DNA of 64,000 nt, from assembly GCA_030247855.1 (NCBI GenBank), contig JAPDRN010000014.1, forward strand, positions 186,001 to 250,000. The letters run 5' to 3'. Position numbers and translations under genes: made by a program. The notes beneath the pieces are model-generated. The model did no database searches. It was given only the letters and a program-made list of their open reading frames with translations, and was not told where the DNA came from. Below are positions 53,393 through 64,000 of the stretch, piece after piece; position 1 is the stretch's first letter; every line of letters begins with the position of its first letter. The stretch is from Knufia peltigerae. Lineage: Eukaryota; Ascomycota; Eurotiomycetes; Chaetothyriales; Trichomeriaceae.

Positions 53393-54545
53393 GATGTTGA
53401 TGACTTGTGTTTTTATGATTGTGAGTTCTCAAAGAGAAAAGAAGAGATTTTTCGTTTTGGATTTGATCGGAAAGCAAGTTTGGTTTGGCATCTGAAGCAA
53501 GACAGAGTGAGTTGTACGTGAAGTGGGAAGGATCTCAATATATGTGTGTGTGTCAAGGGTACGAGTTCCCATCTTGTCATGAGTGACGTCGTTTTTACTA
53601 CAAGAGTGAATCCAGGAACCGAACGCTAAACATTCACCCACACACAGCCATACAAAGTACGAGGAACTCGTAACTCATGGCCTAAGGGAAATGCAATGCT
53701 GATGAGAGGGGGGGGATCATTCGATAACAAGGAGGAAAACCCCCATTCTTTCCCGATCTGAATCGAGACACCATCGTGACATGAGAACACGCGAATCGAA
53801 AGGGCCGTTTTGAGCCATTTGGGGTAATTCAAGCCGTGTGTGGCGTGAGAGCGAGAGACACAAAAGAAGGAGAAGAGATGAACCCGACTGCGCGTCACTA
53901 ATGATGATGATGATGATGATGATGATGGTGAGCATCATGATGCAATGACAAGACGAGGAGGAGTCCAAGAGTCCAATTCCGCCCGCCTTTTGATTCCCAT
54001 GTTTTGTTTCTACCTGGTCGAATGTGGTACATTGTTGTACAGGCTACATATGTTACATATGTATTTGGACCCCCTGTATCTCGAGAGTGCTTCTGGAATC
54101 TTCCTGAATTGTTCTTCTCAATTGATTCTTGTCTGAAATGACGATCTACTGTAATATGCTGGATGCTCGACGAGGCTGCGACGCGGGGGACAAATATTCA
54201 TGACGTCAAGACTGAGGCGCGCCCTGCAGCCTCGTAGCCTTGTCTTTCTCCTGGTGAAATCCCGATGTCTAGATATTTCCCAACACTTTGTTCGGTTCCT
54301 TTTGGGTCCTTTGTATCAAGGAGGTTGAATGGTTTTGAACCAACAATAAATACCATCACTTTGACGTCGAGGTTCTATACCGTGGTAGGTTCACGTTGTC
54401 CAGGAATACGAGCCAATCAACGCCAAGCCATTCCATTCCGCAAAGAAGAGAATATTTTCCTCCAAATCCCTGACTGGGGGTTCGACCATCGTTTGTCAAA
54501 TGTAGGACAAGAACAAAGAAAGAAAGTTCAAGTCGACATAATGCC
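53393..54545. other. Divergent intergenic region with a trinucleotide repeat
   Basis: 1.15 kb between the BLI-3-like gene and the SET gene. It contains an (ATG)n run at about 53900-53927 and a GT run near 53540. Small frames lack motifs. Confidence 0.45.
53899..53928. repeat. ATG/TGA trinucleotide microsatellite
   Basis: About nine uninterrupted copies of ATG (read as TGA or GAT in other phases) in intergenic DNA. It is likely to be length-variable between strains. Confidence 0.8.
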
Positions 54546-55745
54546 ATGTCCCGACCCGGACCTGTTGGTCAAAATGCACGTCCATTGTCGGACTATTTCG
54601 AAGTCCGCAACACCAAAACATCAGGCCGTGGAGTTTTCGCCTTGACCGACATCCCACCCGACACGACCTTACTCGAGACGTGTCTCATAGCGGCGAGCAC
54701 GATATACAAACCCTACGCCAAGGAAGTTTGCGCGCAATGTTTCGCCTACGACCGTGGGGTTTTGTGGAAGATCCGCGACAATTCTCGTAATGTCGTGTTC
54801 TGCAGCGAGTCATGTCGAGAACTATGGTCGGCGTCTACACCTCCTTCGGCTCTCGTCGCACGTGAACAAGTCCAGGAATTTCTTCTCCGGCGCAACAAAC
54901 AAAAGTTGTGGGATTCTGAGATTGTAGACTTCAACAAACCTTCCGTCGAAGAGATCGAGAAAGCATGGACAGAGGCGGAGGAGAAAGCCAACCTGATTCG
55001 AGCCGCTCGATCATCAACGTCAAACCCAAAAACCAAGGCACAACTCAAGACTCTGAGACAGGTGCGACAATCCCTACATCCCGACCCGGATACTCTATGG
55101 TTCTTGCTCGACGCCGTCACTCAAGTTCTCGGTCGAGACGGCATTTTGGAATCATCAACCGCCGACCTCGCAGTCGACCCTCGACCTTACATCAACACCG
55201 AAGATCTCGGTTTTCACGTCGAAGCTTACCTGGTTTTACTCGCCACCGTTCCTGAACAGGTCCTTCCGCACGTCCAACAGTCCCTCCTGAGGACCATTCA
55301 ATCACGCACCACGCACAATTCGTTTGGTCTTCGATCGTTGGATGAAGGAGGAGGAGGAGGTGCCGAAGCCGACGCCGACGCCGGACGCACGACAACGGCC
55401 GTAGGCAGTGAATGTTTCGGGTTCGGTGTGTGGCCGGAAGCGAGTTATTGGAATCACAGTTGTGAACCGAACCTGAAGAAATCTCGGGCGGGAAGGACCT
55501 GGAGATTCTCCACGTCCCGTAGCGTCAAACCCGGGGACGAATTGTGCATAAGTTATCTGGGGGGGGATGAGAGGGACATGTCGACCGTGGAACGAAAAGA
55601 GAAACTCCAGAGGATCTGGGGCTTCGAATGTGCTTGTACAAAATGTGTCGCCCCGACTTGGGTATCGAGCACACACATCACAACACCACAAAACCATAAA
55701 CACCTAGGTGGTGTGACGAGTGACGACTTAGGTAGGAAGAAGTGA
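54546..55745 (+). CDS. SET-domain protein of the Set5/Set6/SMYD type
   Basis: Single exon, 399 residues. The SET fold starts at YFEVRNTKTSGRGVFALTDIPP. A Cys-rich insert (CAQCFAYDRG..FCSESCRELW), a partial MYND-like zinc finger, breaks it. The catalytic core follows: YWNHSCEPNLKKS and ISYLGG, with a post-SET Cys set (CACTKC) near the end. This split layout is typical of SMYD/Set6-type methyltransferases that act on histone or non-histone lysines. A second Met five codons in is an alternative start. A run of Gly and Ala-Asp repeats (GGGGGAEADADAG) lies in the middle. The substrate cannot be told. It shares a 1.15-kb divergent region with the BLI-3-like gene. Confidence 0.85.
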   Translation: MSRPGPVGQNARPLSDYFEVRNTKTSGRGVFALTDIPPDTTLLETCLIAASTIYKPYAKEVCAQCFAYDRGVLWKIRDNSRNVVFCSESCRELWSASTPPSALVAREQVQEFLLRRNKQKLWDSEIVDFNKPSVEEIEKAWTEAEEKANLIRAARSSTSNPKTKAQLKTLRQVRQSLHPDPDTLWFLLDAVTQVLGRDGILESSTADLAVDPRPYINTEDLGFHVEAYLVLLATVPEQVLPHVQQSLLRTIQSRTTHNSFGLRSLDEGGGGGAEADADAGRTTTAVGSECFGFGVWPEASYWNHSCEPNLKKSRAGRTWRFSTSRSVKPGDELCISYLGGDERDMSTVERKEKLQRIWGFECACTKCVAPTWVSSTHITTPQNHKHLGGVTSDDLGRKK

Positions 55746-56907
55746 TGAACCAAGTCTCATCGATCGTCATTTTTACACACACACACCGTCGAAACCCCTC
55801 ACCCGTAGGTCTTGTTGGGTCGGTTTGACCATGATGATGTCGATGTGTACTCCATAGAAAAGGAGGCCTCGACTAGTACAGAATAAAACCTCTTTCTCCA
55901 TTCTGGTACATATCTACCGAAAGAGGAAAAGGGTCACCTCGCCCGGATTGTAATGAATCTAACATGGCATATTTTTGGGGCAAGGTGAGGTAGCCATATC
56001 AGGGATTTGATTTTTGTGTTCCTCGGGGTGCGACGAGTTTCAGGAAAGACCGCACTCACTCAGTCCACTCTGCCGACTTGTCTCACACTCGGTAGGGGAT
56101 GATGCAAAGAACTAGGAGATACGTTTTCCAAAAGGATCCGGGCTAGGACATAACAAAAGGACTCGACTAATCATTCAAAAAAGGGGATTCTCCTCGAGGA
56201 CATGGGAGCTTACATGACGTGTGGAGGCCATCATTGGTGGTCGAGACGTGCAAATCATCCTTTCGCGGTAATCCGTACTGGGGCAAACAAAAAAGGACAT
56301 TGAAATCTCCAAGACCGAGAATGTTGAGTAATCAATCACACTCTGTACGGAGTCGACAAAAGCGACACAATCACGGTAAAGTCACTGGGATTACTATTTA
56401 CTACTCCTCCGACTAACATACTTACCGTGACGACTTGGAAGAAACTAACAAAGTGATTGGTCACCAGTCTCGCAACGACATCCAAACAGAAAAAAAGCAC
56501 GGGATACGGAGTATGGAGCATGGAGTATTGTGGACTTCCTACTACACAAGAACCATTGTTACCAGTAACTCCGTAGTAAGACAAACCACTGGACCCTTGC
56601 ATACAACGTATCGCCGTAGTGCCTGTCATATCTGACCCTTTGATTCCTCTGATCTGATCTCATCCCAAAGGCGAAATGTCTACTATACGTACGAGTACTC
56701 ATTAGAGGCAAAACCACAGTGTCCAGCCCAGGTGATGACTAACTCCTCGTAGTATTTAAAGCCACAAGTCCTTCCCTTCCGACCTCAACCAACGCCCAAA
56801 GCATATTTTGCCCATCTCAATCTCTGTCACCTATCCAAGTTCGCCCAACCACTTGACACCAACACTCTCGCAAGGTAAAACCGACATCTCTCCCAAGACA
56901 GATCAAA
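55746..56907. other. Intergenic region upstream of the tautomerase gene
   Basis: 1.16 kb. It contains one exact TACGGAGTA (56505-56513) and a second GGAGTA soon after. A TATTTAAA element (56753-56760) is about 150 bp before the tautomerase ATG. No supported gene. Confidence 0.45.
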
Positions 56908-57470
56908 ATGCCTCTCTGGAGAATCTTTTCCCACCCTCAAACATTCACACTCGACCAACGTCGTACCCTCGCCCAAAAGGTCACGGACCTGTACATGTCT
57001 CGTGGTCTGCCCGCGTTCTACGTCAACGTCATCTTCATAGACGTCGACGAGAGAGCCACCTTTGTAGGTGGCGAGCCGAAGTCCAACTTTGTCAGGATCG
57101 TCGTCGAACAAATCGCCAGGACCATGGCTTCGCCAGACACCGAGGAAGGACAGAAGCGAAGAAGAGCCTGGATGGACATGATCAATGATGTAAGCTCTAT
57201 GCTGCTCGCGCGTCTCAGATCTCGACAATTACCCGCCGTCGTGATTTGTCGACAGTTAGTTCCCGATTGCTGATGATTGACTTTCTTTTTCCCCCTGTCA
57301 AATAGACTCTGAAAACCTCGATCATCGACCGCAACGAACTGGATTGGGAGTTGCACATTTATGAAACTCCGCGCGATTTATGGCGTGTGCAAGGCATGGA
57401 TCCACCTACGTCTTTCTCAGACGCCGAGAAGGAGTGGACGGAGAAGAACAAGCCTGTTCCATACTTGTGA
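56908..57470 (+). CDS. Tautomerase_3 family protein (oxalocrotonate-tautomerase-like)
   Basis: Exons 56908-57189 and 57306-57470, separated by a 116-bp phase-0 intron, give 148 residues. The start MPLWRIFSHPQTF places the catalytic Pro directly after Met, as in the tautomerase superfamily. A second block reads GLPAFYVNVIFIDVDE and FVRIVVEQIART, and the C-terminal half has RNELDWELHIYETPRDLWRVQG, conserved in this fungal group. Related enzymes include cis-3-chloroacrylic acid dehalogenase and malonate-semialdehyde decarboxylase-like proteins; the native reaction here is unknown. It is convergent with GPI8, with 88 bp between stop codons. Confidence 0.88.
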
Positions 57471-57558
57471 ACGAAGGCGTTCTGCGGTTTTCATCATCCC
57501 GCATTGTGCCGAGTTGGAAATCACCAAGGTTTGCAGATAGTAAAATGTATCTGCAACT

Positions 57559-58743
57559 TCACATCAGCTTTGGCGCAAAATACCACAATGCCGCCAGTCC
57601 AGAAAGAACGGTGGCGCCCCCTACTTTCCGAGTCCATTGCGCATTTTCCGACAGCTTCAATTTTCCAATACTTTGTTGTTGCATCTTGGGTAGTTTCTTG
57701 CTCGAGGTCGCCTCCCGAGTTCTTCGTTGCATGACATCTGACATTTCGGTCTGGTTGCTTTCTTGCGCCGTTGCGAAGGTCTCGTATTCGTGAACCAGAC
57801 GTTTCAAGCCCTCAAGGTCCTCTTTGAGCGAATCCAGACCCGTCTTGTTTCCTTGAACCTCGACACTCTGAACGTTGCCGAAGAAATCAACCACCCTCCG
57901 GCTTCTCCCCGCTTGTTCACCACCAGGGAACAAGTCCCATCTCACTCCCGGGTTCGAGTGGATCTTTCCGATATCGTAGCTGTCAAAGAGATCACCGAGC
58001 GTCTTGTCGGACGTCGGACCCGTCACTTGTGTCTCGAGGAATTCCAAAACGTAGTACGTCCAACGGTCAATCACCGCGACACCCACGTCGTTGTCGGCGT
58101 GATGCGAGTACGAACTCTCGTCTTCCTCGGAAGACCCCGTGGCGATGACCCCGGGGGCGTAAAACTGTCGGTATAACGTGTTGGCCTGGCACGTGTCGAT
58201 CATGAAGAGCATCTCGTTGTACCTCTTCTTCTCCCTCATCTGCGAGAACGCATCCGCCAGGTCCCAGCTCGAAATCTCCTCGCTGTCCTGAAACTTGAGG
58301 AACTCGCTGCCGCCGTGGCCGGTCATGTAGATGAGGATGTTGCTTCCTTCGTCCGTCTGTAGTCTCTTGCTCGCCGGGACGCCTTCTTCCCACCGATCCG
58401 TCAGGAGGCGGATGAAGTTTTCCACCGTGACCTCGTAGCCACGGTAGTCCACCTCGACGTTCTCGCCGTAGAGGTCCATCCGTCGGTCGGCGTTCGAGTA
58501 CACGGTGCCCGAGAAGGCGTTGCGGGGGTTGCAGGCCATGTCATCGGGAAGGAGAAGGAGGATTTGAGAATCGGGGATTCCGAGTCGTTTGACGGTGCGG
58601 TAGAGAGACAGAGTGTTCGCCAGATGACGGTAATTGAACCAGAACCGAGACGTCGAGACCAACACTGCCCAGTTGGACGTGTGGGCGGCGCAGGCCAATG
58701 AAGCCAGGGCCAGGAACGCCGATAGAGAGTGAAGGATGTGCAT
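57559..58743 (-). CDS. GPI8: GPI8, catalytic subunit of GPI transamidase
   Basis: Single exon. I start at 58743 (MHILHSLSAFLALASLACA, a clear signal peptide) rather than nine codons upstream; 394 residues. The C13 cysteine-protease core is complete: AVLVSTSRFWFNYRHLAN, LLLPDDMACNPRN, ILIYMTGHGG with the catalytic His, and LFMIDTCQANTLY with the catalytic Cys. A C-terminal hydrophobic segment (VLSGLAALWYFAPKLM) fits the single membrane helix of Gpi8. In the ER lumen, the complex cleaves the C-terminal signal of proteins such as the CFEM protein in this window and attaches the GPI anchor. The sequence between core and tail has a coiled-coil-like stretch. Confidence 0.95.
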   Translation of the reverse strand: MHILHSLSAFLALASLACAAHTSNWAVLVSTSRFWFNYRHLANTLSLYRTVKRLGIPDSQILLLLPDDMACNPRNAFSGTVYSNADRRMDLYGENVEVDYRGYEVTVENFIRLLTDRWEEGVPASKRLQTDEGSNILIYMTGHGGSEFLKFQDSEEISSWDLADAFSQMREKKRYNEMLFMIDTCQANTLYRQFYAPGVIATGSSEEDESSYSHHADNDVGVAVIDRWTYYVLEFLETQVTGPTSDKTLGDLFDSYDIGKIHSNPGVRWDLFPGGEQAGRSRRVVDFFGNVQSVEVQGNKTGLDSLKEDLEGLKRLVHEYETFATAQESNQTEMSDVMQRRTREATSSKKLPKMQQQSIGKLKLSENAQWTRKVGGATVLSGLAALWYFAPKLM

Positions 58744-59401
58744 GCTTGCTAAAAGCAAAAAAGAAAACAAGGGAAGAAAATTGAACGACTTGACGGTTCT
58801 TTCTACGAAGGACAGGGCAAGAAGACAGACAGGTTGTTTGTGTATAAATCCATCTCAGGGCATTGCTGGAATCATTTTCGTAGTATTGAGAATTGGTCAG
58901 CGTCAATATTGTCTACACATTTATGGAAGACGCGCAGCGCGGTGTTCAAGTCTACGGAACAAAGTATCTCCGACAAGTAGTTGGGTGGATCATAGAAACC
59001 AACCATGTCACTGAAGCAGGTCTGCCAGCTCTTAGATCACTGAGCGTTAACTGAGGAGTTGTTGATTCCTGATTGTTGCTTGCTTATGCTACAGCTTAGC
59101 TATTCCGTCTTGATCTGAATTCCTGCACCTGTCCCATGCTAACAATATTTCCATCTGCCTTGTGTGAGCTTCCGTCCTCCGAGTAGAATGGGAGACAGAT
59201 CAGTACGGGGCCACACAGAATCGTCAGCAGCACTTTCCCCCTGATCAACATGAGTTTCAACGTCGCGTCACTCATGTCAGAGAGCCTTGTTCAACTGAAT
59301 CCATTCCCTGCACGATACACCCTGCTGCCTCCGTATGCAAACGGAGGCGTGTTGGGGTTTGTTCGTCTCATTTTTCGTCTCATCGCTGTCTATCTGATTG
59401 A
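58744..59401. other. Intergenic region, GPI8 promoter / F-box 3' flank
   Basis: 658 bp. Nothing supported; a 65-codon frame at 59250-59447 overlaps the F-box gene and lacks motifs. Confidence 0.45.
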
Positions 59402-60709
59402 TCACTTGCTCAGTGGTGATCTGGCCGAGGTGGGAAGGCCCATCTGACACAGTCTTGCATCGCTGTCGATGTCATTCTGTGCCTTGGGTGTACTCTCTCC
59501 CAAAAGCTCGCTCTGCAACATCGCACAAAACGCCTCGAATCCGCCGAACTCGATCGAAAGCGTTGAGCCCAGTTTGTCTATCATCGTCTCTGTTCTATTC
59601 CACTTGTTGCTTTCGTGGCTTCCATCTATCATCAGCTTCATATTCATACGCATCAAAGGACCTATGATAGGATTTGTAATGTCTTGGATGGCTGGAAAGA
59701 TGTTGCCTGAGATCGCTTTGGTTCTGCCGCCAGTAAGGGTAAACCGGCCCAGGTCGCGGAACGGCGGATCATAGGTCGGAGCATTGCGCTCAGCGAACAA
59801 GTTTATTATTTCCATCAGTTCTTTGAGGCTGATTTTAATTATGATTTGCAAAGATGAGAAGTTGATCAGCCTCTTGGAGTTGGCGCATAAGAAGTCGCCA
59901 ATATTCTGACAATACAACTTTGACTTCGGACTTCGGGTACCGTCTGTGGATGCCCACGCCCAGCGATGGAGATTTTTAAATAATGTGCAAAAGACCGATA
60001 GATCCAGATCAATGGTGATGGTGAGATGGTTGATCTTCGAGACCATGTTGGTTAGATTTTTGAAGGCGGCATTACGAGGAAGTTGGGCCTTCGGGATCTC
60101 GAAGATGATGCGCTCTTCATCTTCGTCATCATTCACGGTGATATACCGCCTCGAGATGAAGACGCTCGTCCATAACGAATATGGCTCAGAACAGCGGACT
60201 CCCTCAAACGCAACCTCCTCATGGGCAATGGTGAGCAAAAAGTGGTGAGTTCGGACAATGTCCCGAGCCGCATTCGATACCCACTTGCAGGTTCTTGCAA
60301 AGTTGGCCATGTCGTTAACCATGCATGACCGCTGAATGTATTTGCTGCGGACGTATTTCACCCACCTTGTCGAGTTCTCATCAGAATGCCGTAACCTGTG
60401 GTCAAGATCAGGGACACGATCGTAAGATGGATCGTAGTCAAGATCAAGGTCACTGTCGCGAAAGGGTTTTCGGAGGGAATAATAACACCTCGGGAGGCTC
60501 TCGCTCCAGCCAAATTCGCCCTCGACTGTCTCGAATTGGTGTTCCAACTTTCGAGCTCGGTCAAGGAATCGGTCAGGGAGGAGGAACTCGCAGATCCGTG
60601 AGAGTATCTCTGGCGGCATATCGATGAGTGTCAGATTTCTTTTGCCGGTGGACGAAATTCCGTCTCTTGCCAAGTCTTGTCTTTCCGTCTCTGATGATAG
60701 GTTGTCCAT
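59402..60709 (-). CDS. F-box-like protein of unknown target
   Basis: Single exon, 435 residues. After 28 polar residues comes LTLIDMPPEILSRICEFLLP, which fits the start of an F-box (L-x-x-x-P-x-E-I-x-x-x-I). The second half of the box is less clear, because a charged Asp/Arg-rich stretch (RDSDLDLDYDPSYDRVPDLDHRLR) comes soon after. FARTCKWVSNAARDIV looks like the second helix of such a box, displaced. The rest lacks repeats I recognise, so the substrate-binding part is unknown. Rapidly diverging F-box genes of this kind are common in filamentous ascomycetes. If an F-box, it would link a target to the Skp1-cullin ubiquitin ligase. Confidence 0.7.
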   Translation of the reverse strand: MDNLSSETERQDLARDGISSTGKRNLTLIDMPPEILSRICEFLLPDRFLDRARKLEHQFETVEGEFGWSESLPRCYYSLRKPFRDSDLDLDYDPSYDRVPDLDHRLRHSDENSTRWVKYVRSKYIQRSCMVNDMANFARTCKWVSNAARDIVRTHHFLLTIAHEEVAFEGVRCSEPYSLWTSVFISRRYITVNDDEDEERIIFEIPKAQLPRNAAFKNLTNMVSKINHLTITIDLDLSVFCTLFKNLHRWAWASTDGTRSPKSKLYCQNIGDFLCANSKRLINFSSLQIIIKISLKELMEIINLFAERNAPTYDPPFRDLGRFTLTGGRTKAISGNIFPAIQDITNPIIGPLMRMNMKLMIDGSHESNKWNRTETMIDKLGSTLSIEFGGFEAFCAMLQSELLGESTPKAQNDIDSDARLCQMGLPTSARSPLSK

Positions 60710-61637
60710 ATTGACGAAGTTAGGTCACCCGGTGATGGTACTTGGAAGCTTGAGAGTCACGCCAGTAATGAGATGAAGATGATGACCCGGTGGTAGGGTG
60801 AATTCACGAGATCGCCAAGACGTAATACCCAGGCACCACTCATAGGTAGTTATGGTGGTGGTTATGGTGAACATTCATGCCTGAGGTGAGTCGAGTTGAA
60901 TTCCCAAGTCCGAGGTAGATGTCATTCACAGTTCAACATACAACATCCTGTTGGCACGAGCCAGGTTTGTTTTGCTCGTGCTTCGTCTGATTGTTTGGAC
61001 TTCTTCGGCCTCTCCTGTCCAAAAATCCTTTTCTTTCTGGGCTACAACCCAGTACAACTCTGCAAATAGGAGCAATTCTCAGGCCCAGCATGTCGACTCT
61101 GAGCACCCAGTGAATACTGAGGAAAGGGAAACTGTTATTAGCAAGGAGCTCAGCCTTTTCTGGACTTGGCGCGCGGGGCTGAGATCTCATGCGCATGTTG
61201 GTCTTCCGCGCCAAAGCAGTCTTATCACAGTCAGAGCTCCAGGTGAAGAAGCTGTATCATACGTATATGTCTTTGGGCCGTCCGAATCACATGTCGGTCG
61301 GGTCACTTGATGGTCTATCCATGAATTTGCCACATACAGAAGAGGTATTTGTACAGTAAGATCCTCCCGGTGAAGCAGAAGTTAACCCCCGTCAACTTTT
61401 TTCCTTTCCTGCCAACGCCAAACGGACATTGAAAAGTGGTCATAGCCTGGGATACATGTTCGTACATCGACATTGAAACCAACATCTCGGCAGTCGATTG
61501 AAGTGTCGTTGGTTTTCCCATAAAGACACAAAAAGAAAAAGAAACTGGAGAATTTTATCTCGGCCTCCCCGTTCTGTCGGGAAACCCCATTTACGGCCAC
61601 AACGACCAAGAAAATCGAATCATGGAAAATCATTTCG
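60710..61637. other. Intergenic region, F-box promoter / fasciclin 3' flank
   Basis: 928 bp with only short frames without motifs. No RNA gene or repeat was seen. Confidence 0.45.
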
Positions 61638-63277
61638 TCAATATCTCGCTTGAAAGCCCAAGTGCCTCGGAGGACTGCCTTGTATAGTTATACTGATCCG
61701 GCTTCTCTCCGTTCCGTCAATCTCCAGAGGCGAGGGCGGCTTGGGTGGATGGTGAACTTCAAAGATGTGTGTCGTGGTACCGCCTCCACCTCCGCCGGGA
61801 CCGAAACCTCTCTCGGTCCCTCCTGTTATTGACTTCGTGTCCAACTCGTACGTGGGTGGAGGTTCTCTCGGATCACCAGACTGGGCGTGGTATACGACGC
61901 GTTCCCGGGACTCGCCGTCAAGTCTGCTGCGACCGCCCATCTGACCTTGTCGACGACGTTTGGTGCGGATATAGAGCGCTATCACCAGGGTACCACCGAG
62001 GACGACGGCTCCGATGGCAATGCCGATACCTGCGCCCGCAGCGGCACTCAGGCCCTTTGACCCACCACTCGAAACGGACGGTAGAGACGCCGGTCGCTGT
62101 CCGGTGGTGTTGGGGTTCAATGGACTATCACATCATACATCATCAGCACTTTTTCCGTCGTGGGAAACTCAGACATTTGCGTGACAACCACCTACCTGTC
62201 GAGAATCTGTAAAACGCCGTTCGAAACGAGGTAGTCGGTCGTTGTGATCTCGGAGGTGTCGACAAAATAACCTCCACTTATGTTCGTCATCGTCAGGGAT
62301 AGTTTGTCCAAGGTTTGGAAGCGAGAGTTGTTCTTGAAATCCGATGAATAGATGACCTGTCCCTGAGTAATGCTATATTCGAAAATGGAAAGTTTGTCGG
62401 AATCAGATAGACCATCCCAGCCGGTGAACGAGGCGCCAAATCGTGGATCATTCGGACCCCATACTGTCAGGTCAGAAAGGGTATTTACTAGGAGAAAAAC
62501 CTCAGTCAGCATTCAGTGTTGTTAAGCGGCAGAGTAAATCGCGCAAATCTTTGGAAGGCTGGTACTCACCAATAGTGACAGCTGGTGAGTTGGGGGTCAA
62601 GTATCCTCCCTTGTTCAAGAGGGCAATGAGATCAGTCAGCCCGGCCTTCGTTATCGTGGCGGGTAGAGAAATGGGAATAGTCAGGACCGAGTCGATGATG
62701 TGGATGAGCCCACCAATGTAAAATATATCCTAACTCAGTCAGCAACCCAGAGCTTCCGGCCTTCGCGATCACAACTCACAGCCTCGACCACCTCTGACGC
62801 AGCCTTGACGCCCGACAGAATGGTTGGCTTCCCATTTTGCGACGTTATATCCACCACTTGTCCACCTGTCACGTTGGCATAACTTGAATTGCTGAGCAGA
62901 GTTGGCGCGAATGTAGGTTCTAGTCCGAACCCAGCCGAAGGATGAGTGCCATTGACGCAATGATATTGCAACAATGCGAGCAAAACATCTTCTTGCTTGA
63001 CGAGATCCGGATTTGCGTCCGAGAATGTTGCTATCGCTTCGTCGTTTGGTACCAGAACTTCCTAGTGTCAGTACATTTTCCTGACGACCTGGAGGCATGT
63101 CTTACCGCTGAATGTCCCTGCATTTAACGTATCAATCAGTTTTGGATAACCCTGGAGGAGGCCTATGAAAGTCGAAATCCCCGATTGTTGGTTGAGGATG
63201 GTAATGATGTCCTGATCAGCGCCGAAGGAGCCAACAATCAACGCCGCGACGACAAAGACGAGCAGAAGCGACAACAT
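61638..63277 (-). CDS. Fasciclin (FAS1) domain single-pass membrane protein
   Basis: Five exons: 63106-63277, 62780-63057, 62570-62729, 62196-62487, 61638-62124, giving 462 residues in frame. A signal peptide (MLSLLLVFVVAALIVGSFG) is followed by two FAS1 domains. The first has VLVPNDEAIATFS, YHCVNGTH and IGGLIHIIDSVLTIP. The second starts at LTDLIALLNKGG and ends YLVSNGVLQILDR. Then come a Ser/Gly-rich stalk, one membrane helix (about residues 328-352, GIGIAIGAVVLGGTLVIALY), a basic stop-transfer (RTKRRR) and a cytosolic tail with PPTY (PPxY type, about 390-393). Fasciclins mediate cell-surface adhesion; fungal members with such tails are few that I know. The short 48-bp first intron ends at an AAG acceptor, which restores the conserved V-P-N-D motif. 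Confidence 0.9.
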
Positions 63278-64000
63278 TTTGACCGCTCGCAGAGCTCGAA
63301 GAGGCCCAGAGACATGGTCATCTGAGTAAGAAGAATAACACAGACGAGCGGGCTCGAATGAGGATCCAAACCTGCCTTATGAAATGGAGTTCACTGCACG
63401 CCTGCCCCAGCCGAACTCCGTACAAGTCGAAAAAGAATCCATGGCTTGGAGTGCGACGCGGTCTTCAGGAGACACTCTCGACTGCTAGTGCCATCCACTG
63501 CCAGGTATCCTGGACTAGGGAAGGAATGGTGGGCTCGCTTAAGGAGACTCGAAAGGATTCAAGGCTTGGGCTCATGTTTGAAGATGACGGGCCAGAGCAG
63601 AGAATCATCTTCTTTGACGAAAATCCATGCAGAGCTTGACCAGATCCGGTTGGCGAACGATAGGGAACGACTTTTGCTCGAGTCGTGGCTGCAAGAAGAG
63701 CTTGCCCCTGGTGGAAATATAGCCAGGATATAACTAGGTGTTTCAGGTTCCTGGCTATTTGTACGAGAAGGCGTTGAGTATGCAAGGGCCGTCCACATGG
63801 GGTATGGATGCTTCCCGTGTTCGCCGCGCCAGACTTGTTGGTGGCGCTTCGTTTCTGGGACGCCTTACCTCGCGTGGAAGGGAAATTCAACAAAATTTGC
63901 GTCAATAATCACATCGGCCATTCTCCTTTGTGTGATTTTATTACTCCGTCGTGAAACTTCGAGAGTGACCATCGTCTTGTCCTTAGGAATTGAGATTGTC
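63278..64000. other. Right end of window, fasciclin promoter
   Basis: 723 bp upstream of the fasciclin gene. Frames here (such as 63465-63905 minus) have no motifs. Two partial copies of the TACTCCGT word occur near 63416 and 63941. Confidence 0.4.

Overview
The window is nuclear DNA of a filamentous ascomycete (Pezizomycotina). The evidence is short GT..AG introns of about 50-85 bp, four genes of the fungal-specific transcription factor families, a CFEM protein, a multi-exon P450, a GPI transamidase, a BIR1-type survivin and a mitochondrial MSS116-type helicase. The mix of families would suit Eurotiomycetes, but the sequence alone does not fix the order or genus. I joined exons by eye; every multi-exon model below keeps frame across all junctions and ends in a stop codon. 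For spliced genes the coordinates give the full span and the exons are listed in the evidence.

Layout. 1-9.2 kb looks accessory: the 5' end of an amino-acid permease, two regulators, an NmrA-like oxidoreductase, an AT-rich patch and a ten-exon P450. 9.5-15.3 kb holds a DUF4260 membrane protein, a small three-pass membrane protein and a Cdc15/Hof1-type F-BAR/SH3 cytokinesis protein. 15.7-23.8 kb holds two large Zn2Cys6 regulators around a short-chain dehydrogenase. 25.8-33 kb holds beta-mannosidase B, a divergent DUF427 / YeeE-type transporter pair and a second dehydrogenase. 33.5-37.1 kb is a divergent CFEM / ferric reductase pair with an iron-type GATA palindrome between them. 37.7-43.9 kb holds a MAPEG protein, TAM41, BIR1 and an unrecognised zinc-binding protein. 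45-58.7 kb holds an arylesterase, a class II aldolase, an MSS116-like helicase, a BLI-3-like flavin-fold protein, a SET protein, a tautomerase and GPI8. 59.4-63.3 kb holds an F-box protein and a fasciclin membrane protein.

The most interesting signals are the CFEM/ferric reductase pair with a perfect TTATCAGATAA palindrome 79 bp upstream of the reductase, and a 9-bp word (TACGGAGTA) present in ten exact intergenic copies, four of them within 0.8 kb. No rRNA, tRNA, CRISPR or intact transposon was recognised.
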